The notes beneath the pieces were generated by a model, which saw nothing but the letters and a program-made list of their open reading frames with translations, had not been told where the DNA came from and searched no databases. This document shows positions 1 to 9,171 of a DNA stretch of 64,000 bases, in pieces. Each line of letters begins with the position of its first letter. Within the stretch, counting starts at the first letter, position 1. Source of the stretch: Cyclobacterium plantarum (GTDB lineage Bacteria; Bacteroidota; Bacteroidia; Cytophagales; Cyclobacteriaceae). The stretch lies in assembly GCF_011290685.1 (NCBI RefSeq), contig NZ_JAANYN010000001.1, positions 124,001 to 188,000 of the forward strand, read 5' to 3'. The position numbers were made by a program, and so were the translations under genes.

Positions 1-188
1 TTATTGAGGTGAATCCGGAAGAGGCGCTGGAACGAACCAACAGAAAATTTATCCATCGCTTTCAGTATCTTGAAAAAGCGGCAAAAGCAACTGGAAAATC
101 CCTGGCTGATATGACCCTGGCCGAAATGGATGTCCATTGGGAAAAAGCAAAAAGCGAACCGTTTGAAAGAAATAGATCTGGTTCATAA
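1..188 (+). CDS. mazG: MazG nucleoside triphosphate pyrophosphohydrolase, C-terminal end only
   Basis: The window opens inside this gene; about 61 codons are visible, ending in TAA at 186-188. The residues NPEEALERTNRKFIHRFQYL match the conserved last helix region of MazG, which hydrolyses NTPs to NMP and pyrophosphate in the cytoplasm and helps clear non-canonical or surplus nucleotides. The catalytic EExxE helices lie upstream of the window. It converges on the GH3 gene across an AT-rich gap. The family call rests on this C-terminal motif alone. Confidence 0.8.
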   Translation, partial: IEVNPEEALERTNRKFIHRFQYLEKAAKATGKSLADMTLAEMDVHWEKAKSEPFERNRSGS

Positions 189-262
189 ATTAACAACCTA
201 TTGCCAAAAAAGGCTGGTAATTTACCTGTAGCAGAGGGTGTTACAAATATCCTTTTTTGACT

Positions 263-367
263 TTGTCCACAAATTGTATTTTTTTAAGTTTTTATAAACG
301 TTTAACAATCAATAAAATAAGCCTTTACGGGAAGCCTGTGTGGATAAGTTTGGGTAAATGTGGATAA
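263..367. promoter_or_regulatory. Cluster of DnaA-box-like sites in an AT-rich convergent gap
   Basis: The 330-base gap between mazG and the GH3 gene holds two exact TGTGGATAA sites (339-347 and 359-367), the complement of the consensus DnaA box TTATCCACA, spaced 20 bp apart (about two helical turns). A one-mismatch box, TTGTCCACA, lies at 263-271 in the opposite orientation, with A/T-rich sequence between. No dnaA gene is in the window and both flanking genes point into the gap. It could be a replication-origin element, a DnaA-titrating site, or chance. Confidence 0.4.
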
Positions 368-518
368 AAAACGTTTGCTTTTTTCATTCCTTGATTTAAG
401 TCAAATTAAACCACTTTGCTGCCACCTGGCCAAGGCAATCCTTAGCCATTCTGGTGAAATATGCATAAAGAGGAAGCCGGGTTTGTGGGGACAGCGGACG
501 TGGTATATGGAACTTCCG

Positions 519-2036
519 CTACAGTAATTTTAAGATTTCTTCCAGATATTCCCGGTCATTGGATAGTCTGGGTACCTTATTTTGTCCCCCCAATTTACCT
601 TTTGATTTCAGCCATTTTTCAAATAATCCCTGAGCAGCAAAGTGGACGATGGGTATTTTGAGTACCATATCACGGTAGCGTTTGGCATCATAATCTGAAT
701 TTTCCATACGCAACTCTTCATCCAATACGCTGGTGAAAAAAGCATTATCCTTAGGTAATTCAACGAACTCTATGATCCATTCATGGGTACCTTGTTCCTG
801 GTTTTCACCAAAATATACCGGGGCCGCCGTAAAATTGCTGATACTTGTGCCTGTGCGTTTGCAGGTGTTTTCAATGGCTTTTTCTGCATTTTCCACAATC
901 AGCTCTTCCCCAAATGCATTGATAAAATGCTTGGTTCTTCCGGAAATTTTAAAACGGTATGGACGGGTGGAGGTGAATTTTACCGTATCTCCAATCTTAT
1001 AGCGCCATAATCCTGCATTGGTGGTAATTAAAATGGCGTAATTTTTACCAGTTTCCACCTGATCAAGCGGAATGATTTCCGGATCGTTGTTTTGGAAGTC
1101 TTCCATGGGGATAAATTCATAAAAGATGCCATAATCTAACATCAACAACAATTCCTCACTGTTTTTCTGATCCTGTATGCCAAAGAAGCCTTCAGAAGCA
1201 TTATAGGTTTCCATATAATGCATGTTTTTTGAGGGGATAAGGTTTTGGAAAAGATTTCTGTACGGTCCAAATGCTACTGCCCCATGAAAAAAGACCTCCA
1301 AATTTGGCCAGATTTCGAGAATATTGTCACTATGGGTTATTTCCAAGACCTTCTTGATCAATACCAGTGTCCAGGTGGGCACCCCGGTAAGGCTGGTAAC
1401 ATTCTCCTTTATGGTCTCCTGGGCCATTTTGGCTATTTTCTCTTCCCATTCACTCATTAAGGCCACTTCCAGACTTGGTGTCCGGGCAAGTTGAGCCCAT
1501 TTGGGCAAATTGCGCATGATCACTGCGGATATGTCTCCGGAGGAGCTGTTTTTGTTGACGTCCAAGGGGTTGGTTTGCAGGCTTCCTCCTATAGAAAGGC
1601 TTTTTCCGGTAAATAATTTCGTTTCGGGATAATTGTTGACATATAAAGAAAGCATGTCTTTTCCACCTTTAAAATGGCAATCCTCCAGGCTTTCAGGAGA
1701 GACGGGTATAAATTTACTTCGCGACCCGGTGGTGCCTGAAGATTTGGAAAACCAATTAATGGGTGTAGGCCAAATAACATTTTGTCTGCCTTTCATGGTT
1801 TGTTGTATATAAGGCATGATGGCCTCATAATCGTGTACAGGAATCCATTGATTAAAATCCTTGTAAGATGAAATTTGTCTGAAATGGTGTTTTTTGCCAA
1901 ATTCTGTATCTTTGGCGGTATGGATAAGTTTAAACAAAATTTCCCTTTGTATTTCCAGCGGATTATTCTTAAACTTTTCAATTTGACCTATCCGGTTTTT
2001 AAATATCCAGGTCATAAAAGTATTGATCACTTCCAT
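519..2036 (-). CDS. GH3 auxin-responsive promoter family protein (acyl-adenylate-forming enzyme)
   Basis: A 505-residue protein of normal length for the bacterial GH3 family, which belongs to the ANL acyl-adenylating superfamily. Visible features are the nucleotide-binding loop FSKSSGTTGSRSKFIP near residue 95, the METYNASEGFFG segment near residue 280 and the LWRYKIGDTV segment near residue 345. Plant homologues join amino acids to jasmonate or auxin; the bacterial substrate is unknown. It follows lptB and recJ on the same strand, an order common in Bacteroidota, with 16 bp to lptB. Family assignment is firm; function is not. Confidence 0.88.
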   Translation of the reverse strand: MEVINTFMTWIFKNRIGQIEKFKNNPLEIQREILFKLIHTAKDTEFGKKHHFRQISSYKDFNQWIPVHDYEAIMPYIQQTMKGRQNVIWPTPINWFSKSSGTTGSRSKFIPVSPESLEDCHFKGGKDMLSLYVNNYPETKLFTGKSLSIGGSLQTNPLDVNKNSSSGDISAVIMRNLPKWAQLARTPSLEVALMSEWEEKIAKMAQETIKENVTSLTGVPTWTLVLIKKVLEITHSDNILEIWPNLEVFFHGAVAFGPYRNLFQNLIPSKNMHYMETYNASEGFFGIQDQKNSEELLLMLDYGIFYEFIPMEDFQNNDPEIIPLDQVETGKNYAILITTNAGLWRYKIGDTVKFTSTRPYRFKISGRTKHFINAFGEELIVENAEKAIENTCKRTGTSISNFTAAPVYFGENQEQGTHEWIIEFVELPKDNAFFTSVLDEELRMENSDYDAKRYRDMVLKIPIVHFAAQGLFEKWLKSKGKLGGQNKVPRLSNDREYLEEILKLL

Positions 2037-2052
2037 TATTAAGGGTTTCTGT

Positions 2053-2784
2053 TTAAATTTTTCTTTTCAACTCGAAGTTTTTACCGAGATAAACTTTTCT
2101 TACCTGCTCGTCTGCCGCTAGTTCTTCAGCAGTACCGGCTTTAAGCAACCTTCCTTCAAACATCAGGTAGGCGCGGTCGGTAATGGAAAGGGTTTCATTT
2201 ACATTGTGATCTGTGATTAGAATGCCAATATTTTTATCTTTTAGTTTGGCTACAATGAATTGGATTTCCTCTACAGCAATGGGGTCAACACCCGCAAATG
2301 GTTCATCCAGAAGTACAAACTTTGGGTCTACCGAAAGTGCCCTTGCGATCTCTGTTCTTCGCCGCTCTCCCCCCGAAAGTACCATGCCGAGATTTTTTCT
2401 CACATGGGTAAGACTAAATTCCTCCAGTAACTGGTCCACTTTTTCTTTTTGTTCTTTTTTAGGGGTTTTGCTCATTTCCAAAACGGCCAAAAGGTTTTCT
2501 TCCACTGTGAGTTTCCTGAATACCGATGCCTCCTGTGCCAGATAACCTATCCCCAGTTTAGCCCTTTTGTACATGGGAAGAGGGGTAATGTTGTCATTAT
2601 CCAGGTATACGGTTCCTCCATTGGGTTTGATCAACCCTACTATCATGTAAAATGAGGTCGTCTTACCGGCCCCATTGGGCCCCAGCAAGCCTACTATTTC
2701 CCCTTGTGACACGGATACGGAAATGTCGTTGACTACCTTTTTTTTCTTGTATATTTTTATCAGGTTCTCTGCCCTTAAAATCAT
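2053..2784 (-). CDS. lptB: LPS export ABC transporter ATP-binding protein LptB
   Basis: ATPase of the LptBFGC complex, which powers lipopolysaccharide extraction from the inner membrane towards LptA/LptD. All ABC motifs are present: Walker [13 protein letters not shown], signature LSGGERRR, Walker [14 protein letters not shown] and the switch histidine in ITDHNV. About 243 residues, normal length. I chose the ATG at 2784 rather than a TTG three codons upstream; it begins one base after the recJ stop codon, so the two genes are probably translationally coupled. LptF/G are not in the window. Confidence 0.95.
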   Translation of the reverse strand: MILRAENLIKIYKKKKVVNDISVSVSQGEIVGLLGPNGAGKTTSFYMIVGLIKPNGGTVYLDNDNITPLPMYKRAKLGIGYLAQEASVFRKLTVEENLLAVLEMSKTPKKEQKEKVDQLLEEFSLTHVRKNLGMVLSGGERRRTEIARALSVDPKFVLLDEPFAGVDPIAVEEIQFIVAKLKDKNIGILITDHNVNETLSITDRAYLMFEGRLLKAGTAEELAADEQVRKVYLGKNFELKRKI

Positions 2785-2785
2785 T

Positions 2786-4486
2786 TTAGTCAAATTTGAT
2801 GTCTTTCACATACAACTGAAGGCTGCTTGTGTTCCTGAAGGTATTTTCTCTGATTTCAAATGCGATATTAAAACGCATTTTGCTATTTAGCAATTCATAG
2901 TATTTTGCAAAGCCAAAACCAATACAAACCGGCCTTGTATTTTGCCCATCTTGGATAATTTCAAATCGGAGGTGCTTTTCTTTTAAAATTCTGACGTTTT
3001 CAGCGTGTACCTGATTGACGCAAAATACCGGCTCTGGGTTGCCGGGTCCGAAGGGAGCCATTTGCCTTAATATATTATAGAATTTATAGTTGATCTGATC
3101 CAATATCAACTCATCATCAATTTCAAGTATGGGCTTCAGGTGAATCTCCCTCACCCGCTCACTGACCACCATTTCAAATTTTTTCTGAAAAGCAGGTACC
3201 TTGTCTACAGGAAGCGTAAGGCCTGCAGCATATTTATGCCCTCCAAATTGTTCCAGTAGCTCACTGCAGGCTTCTATGGCCTCGTAGATGTCAAAATCGA
3301 AAACCGAACGGGCACTTCCAGTGGCCTTGTTGTTGGATTCGGTTAAAATGATGGTAGGCCTGTAGTATTTTTCTATACACCGGGAAGCGACGATGCCTAT
3401 TACTCCCTTGTGCCAGTCTTCTTTAAACAGGACGGTACTTTTAAAAGTCCCCGTTTGTTCCTGGATTTCGATCATCTCCAGTGCTTCCCTTGTAATGTTT
3501 TCATCAAAATTTTTCCGTGCCGCATTGACATCTTCCACCAATTCAGCCCTTCTGACGCCTTCATCAAGATCTTTGGAAATTAATAATTCCACCGAAGCTT
3601 TGGCATGTTCCAATCTTCCGGAAGCATTGATACGGGGTCCAATCTTGAAGACAATATCTGTGATACTGAGATCTTTTTCTATTTTCCCCTTTAAAATGAG
3701 TGCTTTGATACCCGGCCGGGGATTGTTGTTTAGCCGGTCCAGTCCATAGTAGGCTAAAATTCGGTTTTCACCTGATATGGGTACAATATCAGAGGCAATG
3801 CTGATAGCCACCAGGTCCAGGTAGGTGTAGAGGTTGGCTTCACTCCTTTGGGTATATTCCGAAAAAGCCTGTACCAATTTAAATCCTACGCCACATCCAC
3901 TCAACTCTTTGTACGGATAGGGACAGTCTTTTCGCTTTGGGTCCAGTACAGCTACCGCGTCCGGTAATTGCTCTCCCGGTGTGTGGTGATCACAAATGAT
4001 AAAATCAACTCCCAATTCATTGGCCAGGTTAATTTTATCAATGGCCTTTATTCCACAATCCAATGAAACGATCAGGCTGAAACCGTTTTCAGCAGCATAT
4101 CTTACGCCTTTTTCAGATATCCCATAACCTTCTTTATAGCGGTCCGGAATATAAAATGCTACCTTATCATAAAATGCTTTGATGAATCCATAAAACAAGG
4201 CCACCGAAGTGGTCCCATCTACATCGTAATCTCCATAAACCAATATGCTTTCTTTATTTTCAATGGCATCCACCAGCCTTTTAACCGCCTTATCCATGTC
4301 CTTCATGAGCATAGGGTCATGAAGTTTATCCAAATCGGGACGGAAAAAGTCCTTGGCCTGCTGAAAATCGTGTATATCCCTGTTGACCAGCATATTGGCC
4401 AGGGTGGTATTTACATTTATTTCATGACTGAGGTAGGCGACTGATTCGGGTTTTGCTTTGTCCTTAAGCTTCCATCTAAAATCCAT
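2786..4486 (-). CDS. recJ: Single-stranded-DNA-specific exonuclease RecJ
   Basis: 5'-3' single-strand DNA exonuclease used in recombination and mismatch or base-excision repair. Diagnostic motifs of the DHH phosphoesterase fold are present: [23 protein letters not shown], and the DHHA1 and OB region with GPRINASGR and FGGHKYAAG. The ATG at 4486 ([10 protein letters not shown]) is preferred to an upstream TTG because RecJ proteins usually begin with this short basic-aromatic segment. Length (566 residues) is typical. It is followed directly by lptB. Confidence 0.95.
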   Translation of the reverse strand: MDFRWKLKDKAKPESVAYLSHEINVNTTLANMLVNRDIHDFQQAKDFFRPDLDKLHDPMLMKDMDKAVKRLVDAIENKESILVYGDYDVDGTTSVALFYGFIKAFYDKVAFYIPDRYKEGYGISEKGVRYAAENGFSLIVSLDCGIKAIDKINLANELGVDFIICDHHTPGEQLPDAVAVLDPKRKDCPYPYKELSGCGVGFKLVQAFSEYTQRSEANLYTYLDLVAISIASDIVPISGENRILAYYGLDRLNNNPRPGIKALILKGKIEKDLSITDIVFKIGPRINASGRLEHAKASVELLISKDLDEGVRRAELVEDVNAARKNFDENITREALEMIEIQEQTGTFKSTVLFKEDWHKGVIGIVASRCIEKYYRPTIILTESNNKATGSARSVFDFDIYEAIEACSELLEQFGGHKYAAGLTLPVDKVPAFQKKFEMVVSERVREIHLKPILEIDDELILDQINYKFYNILRQMAPFGPGNPEPVFCVNQVHAENVRILKEKHLRFEIIQDGQNTRPVCIGFGFAKYYELLNSKMRFNIAFEIRENTFRNTSSLQLYVKDIKFD

Positions 4487-4593
4487 ATGGTGTAAATTAC
4501 AAAACAAACAGGTGTTTAAAGAGAAAAAATTTTGATTCCTTTCGAGAAAAAGTTTCTGATTTACCTATATGTCAGGTTATGAACCTATTGCTA

Positions 4594-5190
4594 TTATTCA
4601 ATAGCCTCCGTCAAAACATCTTTTAGCGGGACCCTTTTTCCGTCTTTGTAAGGGACGATCCAGGCTTCCTTAACCCCAACTTTGCGGAGTTTCTTTTTGA
4701 ATTTATCTGCCATATCATAATCTCTGAACTGACCCAGGATGTATTTGATATAACCGTCCTGATCAATAATTTCCAGGTCACTGCCATTTTCCGTCAGATC
4801 ACGCAAATCAAAATCATCAAAAGCAGCCAATTGAACCTTAAATACCACCCCTCTGTCCCAGTCGTCGGTTTGGACTTGATTTGATGTGGTATTAAGGGAT
4901 TCCATAGAATTTTTTATTTTTGAAATCTGGTCCATCAACCGGTTGATTTCATTGTCTTTTCTTTCAATTACCTGACTGAGATAGGCCTCTTTTTCCGATA
5001 AATCGGACTGCGCCTCTGCCAGCCTTTCTTTTTCTTCAATTAGAGATTTGAAATCCTCAGGATTCATTTCTTTTTTTCTTTGATTCCAGGTGTCGTATTC
5101 TTCCTTGCTTAGCCCACCCATGGTTTTGGGAGAGCAATTAAAAAGGAAACCTGCGATTCCCAATACTAAAAACGTTTTGATTAGAGCCAT
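4594..5190 (-). CDS. Putative lipoprotein with coiled coil and SPOR-like C-terminal domain
   Basis: From the ATG at 5190 the protein is 198 residues. It starts with a lipoprotein signal (LVLGIAGFLFNC, cysteine at about residue 19), then a charged heptad-rich coiled coil at about residues 25-100, then a segment with VFKVQLAAFDDF and YILGQFRDYDMADKFKKKLR that resembles a SPOR or similar small alpha/beta domain (VQxGxF and YxGxF patterns). SPOR domains bind denuded septal peptidoglycan, so an envelope role is plausible. An upstream start would put extra residues before the signal sequence and is unlikely. No exact family is recognised. Confidence 0.7.
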   Translation of the reverse strand: MALIKTFLVLGIAGFLFNCSPKTMGGLSKEEYDTWNQRKKEMNPEDFKSLIEEKERLAEAQSDLSEKEAYLSQVIERKDNEINRLMDQISKIKNSMESLNTTSNQVQTDDWDRGVVFKVQLAAFDDFDLRDLTENGSDLEIIDQDGYIKYILGQFRDYDMADKFKKKLRKVGVKEAWIVPYKDGKRVPLKDVLTEAIE

Positions 5191-5275
5191 TTCGATGCCT
5201 GTTTTAAACTTTGTTTTTATGTAAATCAACGACATCCTTAAATTACGAAAAATAAACCATTATCCTTTTTTTTAA

Positions 5276-5320
5276 CAAAAAAACATGGATGGTGGGCTTC
5301 CAATTATAGAAACCCACCCC
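5276..5320 (-). terminator. Possible intrinsic terminator after lipA
   Basis: GGTGGG (5291-5296) pairs with CCCACC (5313-5318), extended by TTC/GAA after one mismatch. Read on the minus strand, a run of seven T follows about seven bases later. The gap before the T-run makes it imperfect. Confidence 0.4.
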
Positions 5321-5322
5321 AA

Positions 5323-6201
5323 TCATACATTGACATGCCTTTCGGCATGATAGGAAGATCGGACAAGAGGACCGGACTCTACATATTTGAGTCCTCTTTT
5401 TAATCCCTCCTCTCTGTAAATATCGAATTGTTCAGGGTGAACAAATTCAGCCACTTCAATGTGTCTGCGGGTAGGCTGCAAATACTGGCCCAAAGTCAAA
5501 ATATCACAGCCATGTGCCACAAGGTCATCCATGGCTCTGTAAATTTCGTCCTCTTTTTCCCCTAACCCCAGCATGATGCCGGTTTTGGTTCTTTTTCCAT
5601 ATTCCTTGGTAAGCTTAATTTGTTCCAAAGAGCGTTTGTATTTGGCCTGTGGCCTCACTCTTCTGTACAGCCTTTCCACCGTTTCCACGTTATGGGATAC
5701 GACCTCCTGCCCGGCACTGATCATCTTGTATAATGCCTCCCAGTTTCCTTTTACATCGGGAATTAAGGTTTCAATGGTAGTTTCCGGAGAAAGTTTTTTG
5801 GTTTCGGTAACGGTTCTGTACCAAACGTCAGCCCCCCTGTCCTTCAATTCATCCCTATTGACAGAGGTGATTACGGCATGTTTTACACCCATTAGTTGAA
5901 TGGCTTCTGCCACCCGCCGAGGCTCATCCTTATCATATTCGGGAGGTCTGCCAGTAGCCACAGCACAAAATGAACAGGACCGCGTACATACATTTCCCAA
6001 AATCATGAATGTTGCCGTACCAGCACCCCAGCATTCTCCCATATTGGGACAATTGCCACTTTCGCAGATGGTATGAAGCTTGTGTTCATCTACCAACTTG
6101 CGGACTTTAGCATATTCTTTACCTACCGGAAGTTTAACCCTCAACCAGTTAGGCTTTTTTGTTTTCGTTTGTTCCTTAGATATTACCGGTAGTTCTATCA
6201 T
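5323..6201 (-). CDS. lipA: Lipoyl synthase LipA
   Basis: Radical-SAM enzyme that inserts two sulfur atoms into octanoyl groups on lipoyl domains (pyruvate and oxoglutarate dehydrogenases, glycine cleavage H protein). Both iron-sulfur sites are visible: the auxiliary cluster C46-x4-C51-x5-C57 and the radical-SAM cluster C72-x3-C76-x2-C79. The C-terminal RSSYHAER segment supplies the serine ligand of the auxiliary cluster. 292 residues is typical. The glycine decarboxylase gcvP in this window belongs to one of the complexes that need lipoate. Confidence 0.97.
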   Translation of the reverse strand: MIELPVISKEQTKTKKPNWLRVKLPVGKEYAKVRKLVDEHKLHTICESGNCPNMGECWGAGTATFMILGNVCTRSCSFCAVATGRPPEYDKDEPRRVAEAIQLMGVKHAVITSVNRDELKDRGADVWYRTVTETKKLSPETTIETLIPDVKGNWEALYKMISAGQEVVSHNVETVERLYRRVRPQAKYKRSLEQIKLTKEYGKRTKTGIMLGLGEKEDEIYRAMDDLVAHGCDILTLGQYLQPTRRHIEVAEFVHPEQFDIYREEGLKRGLKYVESGPLVRSSYHAERHVNV

Positions 6202-6262
6202 ATCGGTGATTTAATTCCAGTCAAAATTAATGGTTTTTCACGAATAGCTCTATGTTGTCCCC

Positions 6263-6988
6263 CTATTTCCTAAACCCATAAAACAGGGTAAAGTACACAG
6301 ACTGGAATACCTGTCTGTTTTCCGTGGTGGGCATGAGCACGATCTCTTTGGTAAAACCCTCTAGTTGGTATCCTAGTTCCACGCCGGTGACGTTTGATTT
6401 GAAAAATCCGAATTCAAATGCCATGGCTGCTTTTGCATTCGCGCCGAAGGCGATTTCCGAATTTCCTATACCTTCAAAAAGCCTACCCGGCCCTAATGCA
6501 TTGAATCTGGGGCTAGGGTGTAATTCGGGATCATATTGTTCTCTTACTGTTTCAGTACGGTTTAAGGAATATTCTATGTAATAAGGGGCAATAAGACCTA
6601 TAGAAGGACCAATGGCCCCCAAAAGTGAGATTTGCACGCCCTGATGGGGAGCTTTCTTAAAAACCAAAACTTCTCTTCCGTATTGTGGGCGGATGGCATA
6701 AAGATAATTTGATTTGCCGAAGATAAAGCTGTTGCCCAATACGGTGGTATACCTTACTTCTTTTGGATTTTTTACATTGGCCAGTTCAAGGTTGAAGAAT
6801 TGGAATAAATTATCATTTATTCTGGACCCCAACTTAAAGCTGACTCCTCCGATCAATCCCCCATTTGTATTCTTGTTGATCCCAAAAAGGACTTCTTTAT
6901 CGTAATCATAATCGCCTGCATCGCCCCTTTGGCCAAATGAGGTATTGATACCGGCAAAAATCAAAATCAGGAAAATGTAATATTTCAT
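6263..6988 (-). CDS. Conserved hypothetical secreted, probable outer-membrane protein
   Basis: The ATG at 6988 gives a clean signal peptide (MKYYIFLILIFAGINTSFGQ, cleavage after GQ) and a mature protein of about 220 residues with alternating aromatic and polar strands, ending in an aromatic-rich strand (SVYFTLFYGFRK) typical of outer-membrane beta-barrels. An ATG four codons upstream (7000) is also possible; more distant starts would bury the signal peptide. No specific family is recognised. It stands 61 bp upstream of lipA on the same strand. Confidence 0.65.
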   Translation of the reverse strand: MKYYIFLILIFAGINTSFGQRGDAGDYDYDKEVLFGINKNTNGGLIGGVSFKLGSRINDNLFQFFNLELANVKNPKEVRYTTVLGNSFIFGKSNYLYAIRPQYGREVLVFKKAPHQGVQISLLGAIGPSIGLIAPYYIEYSLNRTETVREQYDPELHPSPRFNALGPGRLFEGIGNSEIAFGANAKAAMAFEFGFFKSNVTGVELGYQLEGFTKEIVLMPTTENRQVFQSVYFTLFYGFRK

Positions 6989-7284
6989 ATTCTTTGTCAT
7001 ATATGATCTTGATTTTAACGCTAAATTTGTGTGCATTGTTACCATTGCAGGATTAAAAATAATCAGATTATGCCAACAAACAAAAACATGGGAGCCGGGA
7101 ATTTCTTTTTCTTCGGAGTAATGCCAGAGCCGGAGATATCCAATCGAGATTGGGTATTGACAGGCAGTACCGGTTTTGATGAATTTCCTGTAAATGGTTA
7201 AATCAAAAAAAAATCAGATGCCTTGTAGCGTTTGGGTCAAGTTTATCGTCAGGGTAGAGAACCTACCATATTAAAGAAAGGCTT

Positions 7285-7833
7285 TTGGAGAAAGATCTCA
7301 TACAGGAAGCGCAAAAGCGAGATAAAAAATCGTTGGAAAAGCTTTACAAGCATTTTTATGGCTATGCTATGAGCATTGCTCTGAGGTATTCCGGAAGCAG
7401 GGAGGAAGCTTGCGAGATCGTCAATGACAGTTTTATGAAAGCCTTTGACAAATTGGAGCAGTTTTCTATCGAAAATTCCTTTAAGGGCTGGTTCAGAAGG
7501 ATAATAATCAATACATCGGTGGATTATTACAGGAAGAATTTTAAACATTATTCCGCTATGAATATCGAAAAAGCCGAAACGGAGACATTTGATCCAAATA
7601 TCATTGATGAATTGTCAAAGGAGGATATTTTAAAGTCCCTTGGAGAGTTGCCTGAAATATTGCGGGTAATTTTCAACATGTATGAAATCGAAGGGTATCG
7701 TCACAATGAAATCAGTGAAAAACTTGGCATACCGGCCAGTACCTGCAGGACTTACCTGGCCAGGGCAAAGGAAAAATTGAGAGAGAAAATTATCGCTATT
7801 AATCAAATAAGGAATGAAGGAGCAGTTCGATAA
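7285..7833 (+). CDS. ECF-type sigma-70 family RNA polymerase sigma factor
   Basis: 182 residues with region 2 at about residues 10-80 (SLEKLYKHFYGYAMSIALRY, DSFMKAF) and region 4 at about 110-165 (LPEILRVIFNMYEIEGYRHN, then the helix-turn-helix ISEKLGIPASTCRTYLARAK). The start is TTG at 7285, preceded by an AAAGAAAGG purine run; an in-frame TAG lies ten codons upstream and the next ATG would delete half of region 2. The last 20 bases overlap the next gene, whose product has the layout of a membrane-bound partner. Confidence 0.9.
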   Translation: MEKDLIQEAQKRDKKSLEKLYKHFYGYAMSIALRYSGSREEACEIVNDSFMKAFDKLEQFSIENSFKGWFRRIIINTSVDYYRKNFKHYSAMNIEKAETETFDPNIIDELSKEDILKSLGELPEILRVIFNMYEIEGYRHNEISEKLGIPASTCRTYLARAKEKLREKIIAINQIRNEGAVR

Positions 7834-9142
7834 GAAACTTGCGGAGAAAATAAAAGACTCCTTCAGCAAGCATGAGGAGCCTTTTGACCCACAGGCCTGG
7901 GAGAAGTTTTCCCGTGCCTATTTTAAACCCAAGAAAAAGGCTTGGTTGGTTTACTGGCCATTTCTTACGGCAGGGGTTGCGGCAAGCCTGCTTTTCTTCT
8001 TTATCTATTTTCCGGAGCAGGAAAGGATTGATCAGCAGGTAAAATCATTTTCTGATTCCATTACTATCGGCGACGCTCCCTTTCAAAGCAAAATGGAAGA
8101 AGATACAGCAAATGAAGATGATCAGGCCGAACTGGAGGCTATGGCAGAAGCTGTAGAAAAACCTGCATTGGGTTCCCCTGAGGAAATTGCAGGAATCGAC
8201 ACAGATGCTGAAACCCCAAAGAGCCCTGTCTCCAACAGAAAATCAGAAGTTTTGCCGGAGGTGTCGGCCATGCCTTCTTTAATCAAACCATTTGCTGAAT
8301 CCTGGGAGGACTTCCAGGCGGTAATGGTAGAAAAGCTGAAGCAATTACCTCTTTTTGGAGAGCAGGACATTTTGGATCAGCCGGCAAACCTGAGCATGAC
8401 TGAAAATGATGCGGTAAAGATCATTGAAGAGTGGAAATCTGGTGAAGTGGAGAAGGAGACCAAGGATCTGGATAAAGATAGCAGGCCGTTTAAATTGGGC
8501 GTGATGGTCAGCCCCCAGGCCAATTCAAATCCGGTTTCGGGTATGAATCTTGGGGCGGGTATCATGTCTGAGATTTCTCTTTCAAATAAATTTAAACTGG
8601 ATTTTGGTCTTGCCTATGCCAACCAAAGTCTTTCTCATCAAAACATGCAGCCCATGCCTCAAAATGCCTCACCCGGATTTGATTTGAGGGCAAGCAGTAA
8701 TATCATCGACACGAATTATCAATTGAATTTTGCTTCCCTTGATATTCCGGTAAACCTGAAATACAGGGTCTATGACAAGAAGCAAACGGGCATTTATTTG
8801 ATTACCGGTCTTTCCAGTATGGTGTATCTGGATCAAAATTCAGTTGAAACCATAGAAGCACAGTCTCTTTTCAGTACCAACAGCTTTAGTGGAGATCTGG
8901 AATACGCCCCGAATGTCCAAAAATTCAGCAATGTAATCTCACCCCAATCAGGGCAGAGCAATACGGACATGGCAGGTTTGCTCAATCTTTCAATTGGCTA
9001 TGAATACCAATTGAACAATGAATTTTACCTTTCTTTTGAACCTTTTTATAAATTACCGTTGGGCGGGCTCACGTTTGCAGACCAGCAATTCTCGATCGGA
9101 GGAATAAACCTGCGCATGAATTTTAACCTGAAAAATAAATAA
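7814..9142 (+). CDS. Membrane-anchored sigma-factor partner with outer-membrane beta-barrel-like domain
   Basis: 442 residues in three parts. Residues 1-43 are charged and probably cytoplasmic (KIKDSFSKHEEPFDPQAWEKF). Residues about 44-66 form one hydrophobic segment. An acidic linker (about 70-220) leads to a C-terminal region (about 225-442) of amphipathic strands (KLGVMVSPQANSN, FYLSFEPFYKLPLGG, GGINLRMNFNLK) like the OMP_b-brl/PorT-type barrels. The gene overlaps the sigma gene by 20 bp, the usual arrangement of an anti-sigma factor. Function is inferred; no anti-sigma domain is recognised with certainty. Confidence 0.65.
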   Translation: MKEQFDKKLAEKIKDSFSKHEEPFDPQAWEKFSRAYFKPKKKAWLVYWPFLTAGVAASLLFFFIYFPEQERIDQQVKSFSDSITIGDAPFQSKMEEDTANEDDQAELEAMAEAVEKPALGSPEEIAGIDTDAETPKSPVSNRKSEVLPEVSAMPSLIKPFAESWEDFQAVMVEKLKQLPLFGEQDILDQPANLSMTENDAVKIIEEWKSGEVEKETKDLDKDSRPFKLGVMVSPQANSNPVSGMNLGAGIMSEISLSNKFKLDFGLAYANQSLSHQNMQPMPQNASPGFDLRASSNIIDTNYQLNFASLDIPVNLKYRVYDKKQTGIYLITGLSSMVYLDQNSVETIEAQSLFSTNSFSGDLEYAPNVQKFSNVISPQSGQSNTDMAGLLNLSIGYEYQLNNEFYLSFEPFYKLPLGGLTFADQQFSIGGINLRMNFNLKNK

Positions 9143-9171
9143 ACCAAGTAGTATTAAATTTAAAAATTACC

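Noticed and set aside
7070-7201. 43-codon plus-strand ORF before the sigma factor
   Set aside because: No ribosome binding site, no terminator and no homologue in mind; too weak to list.
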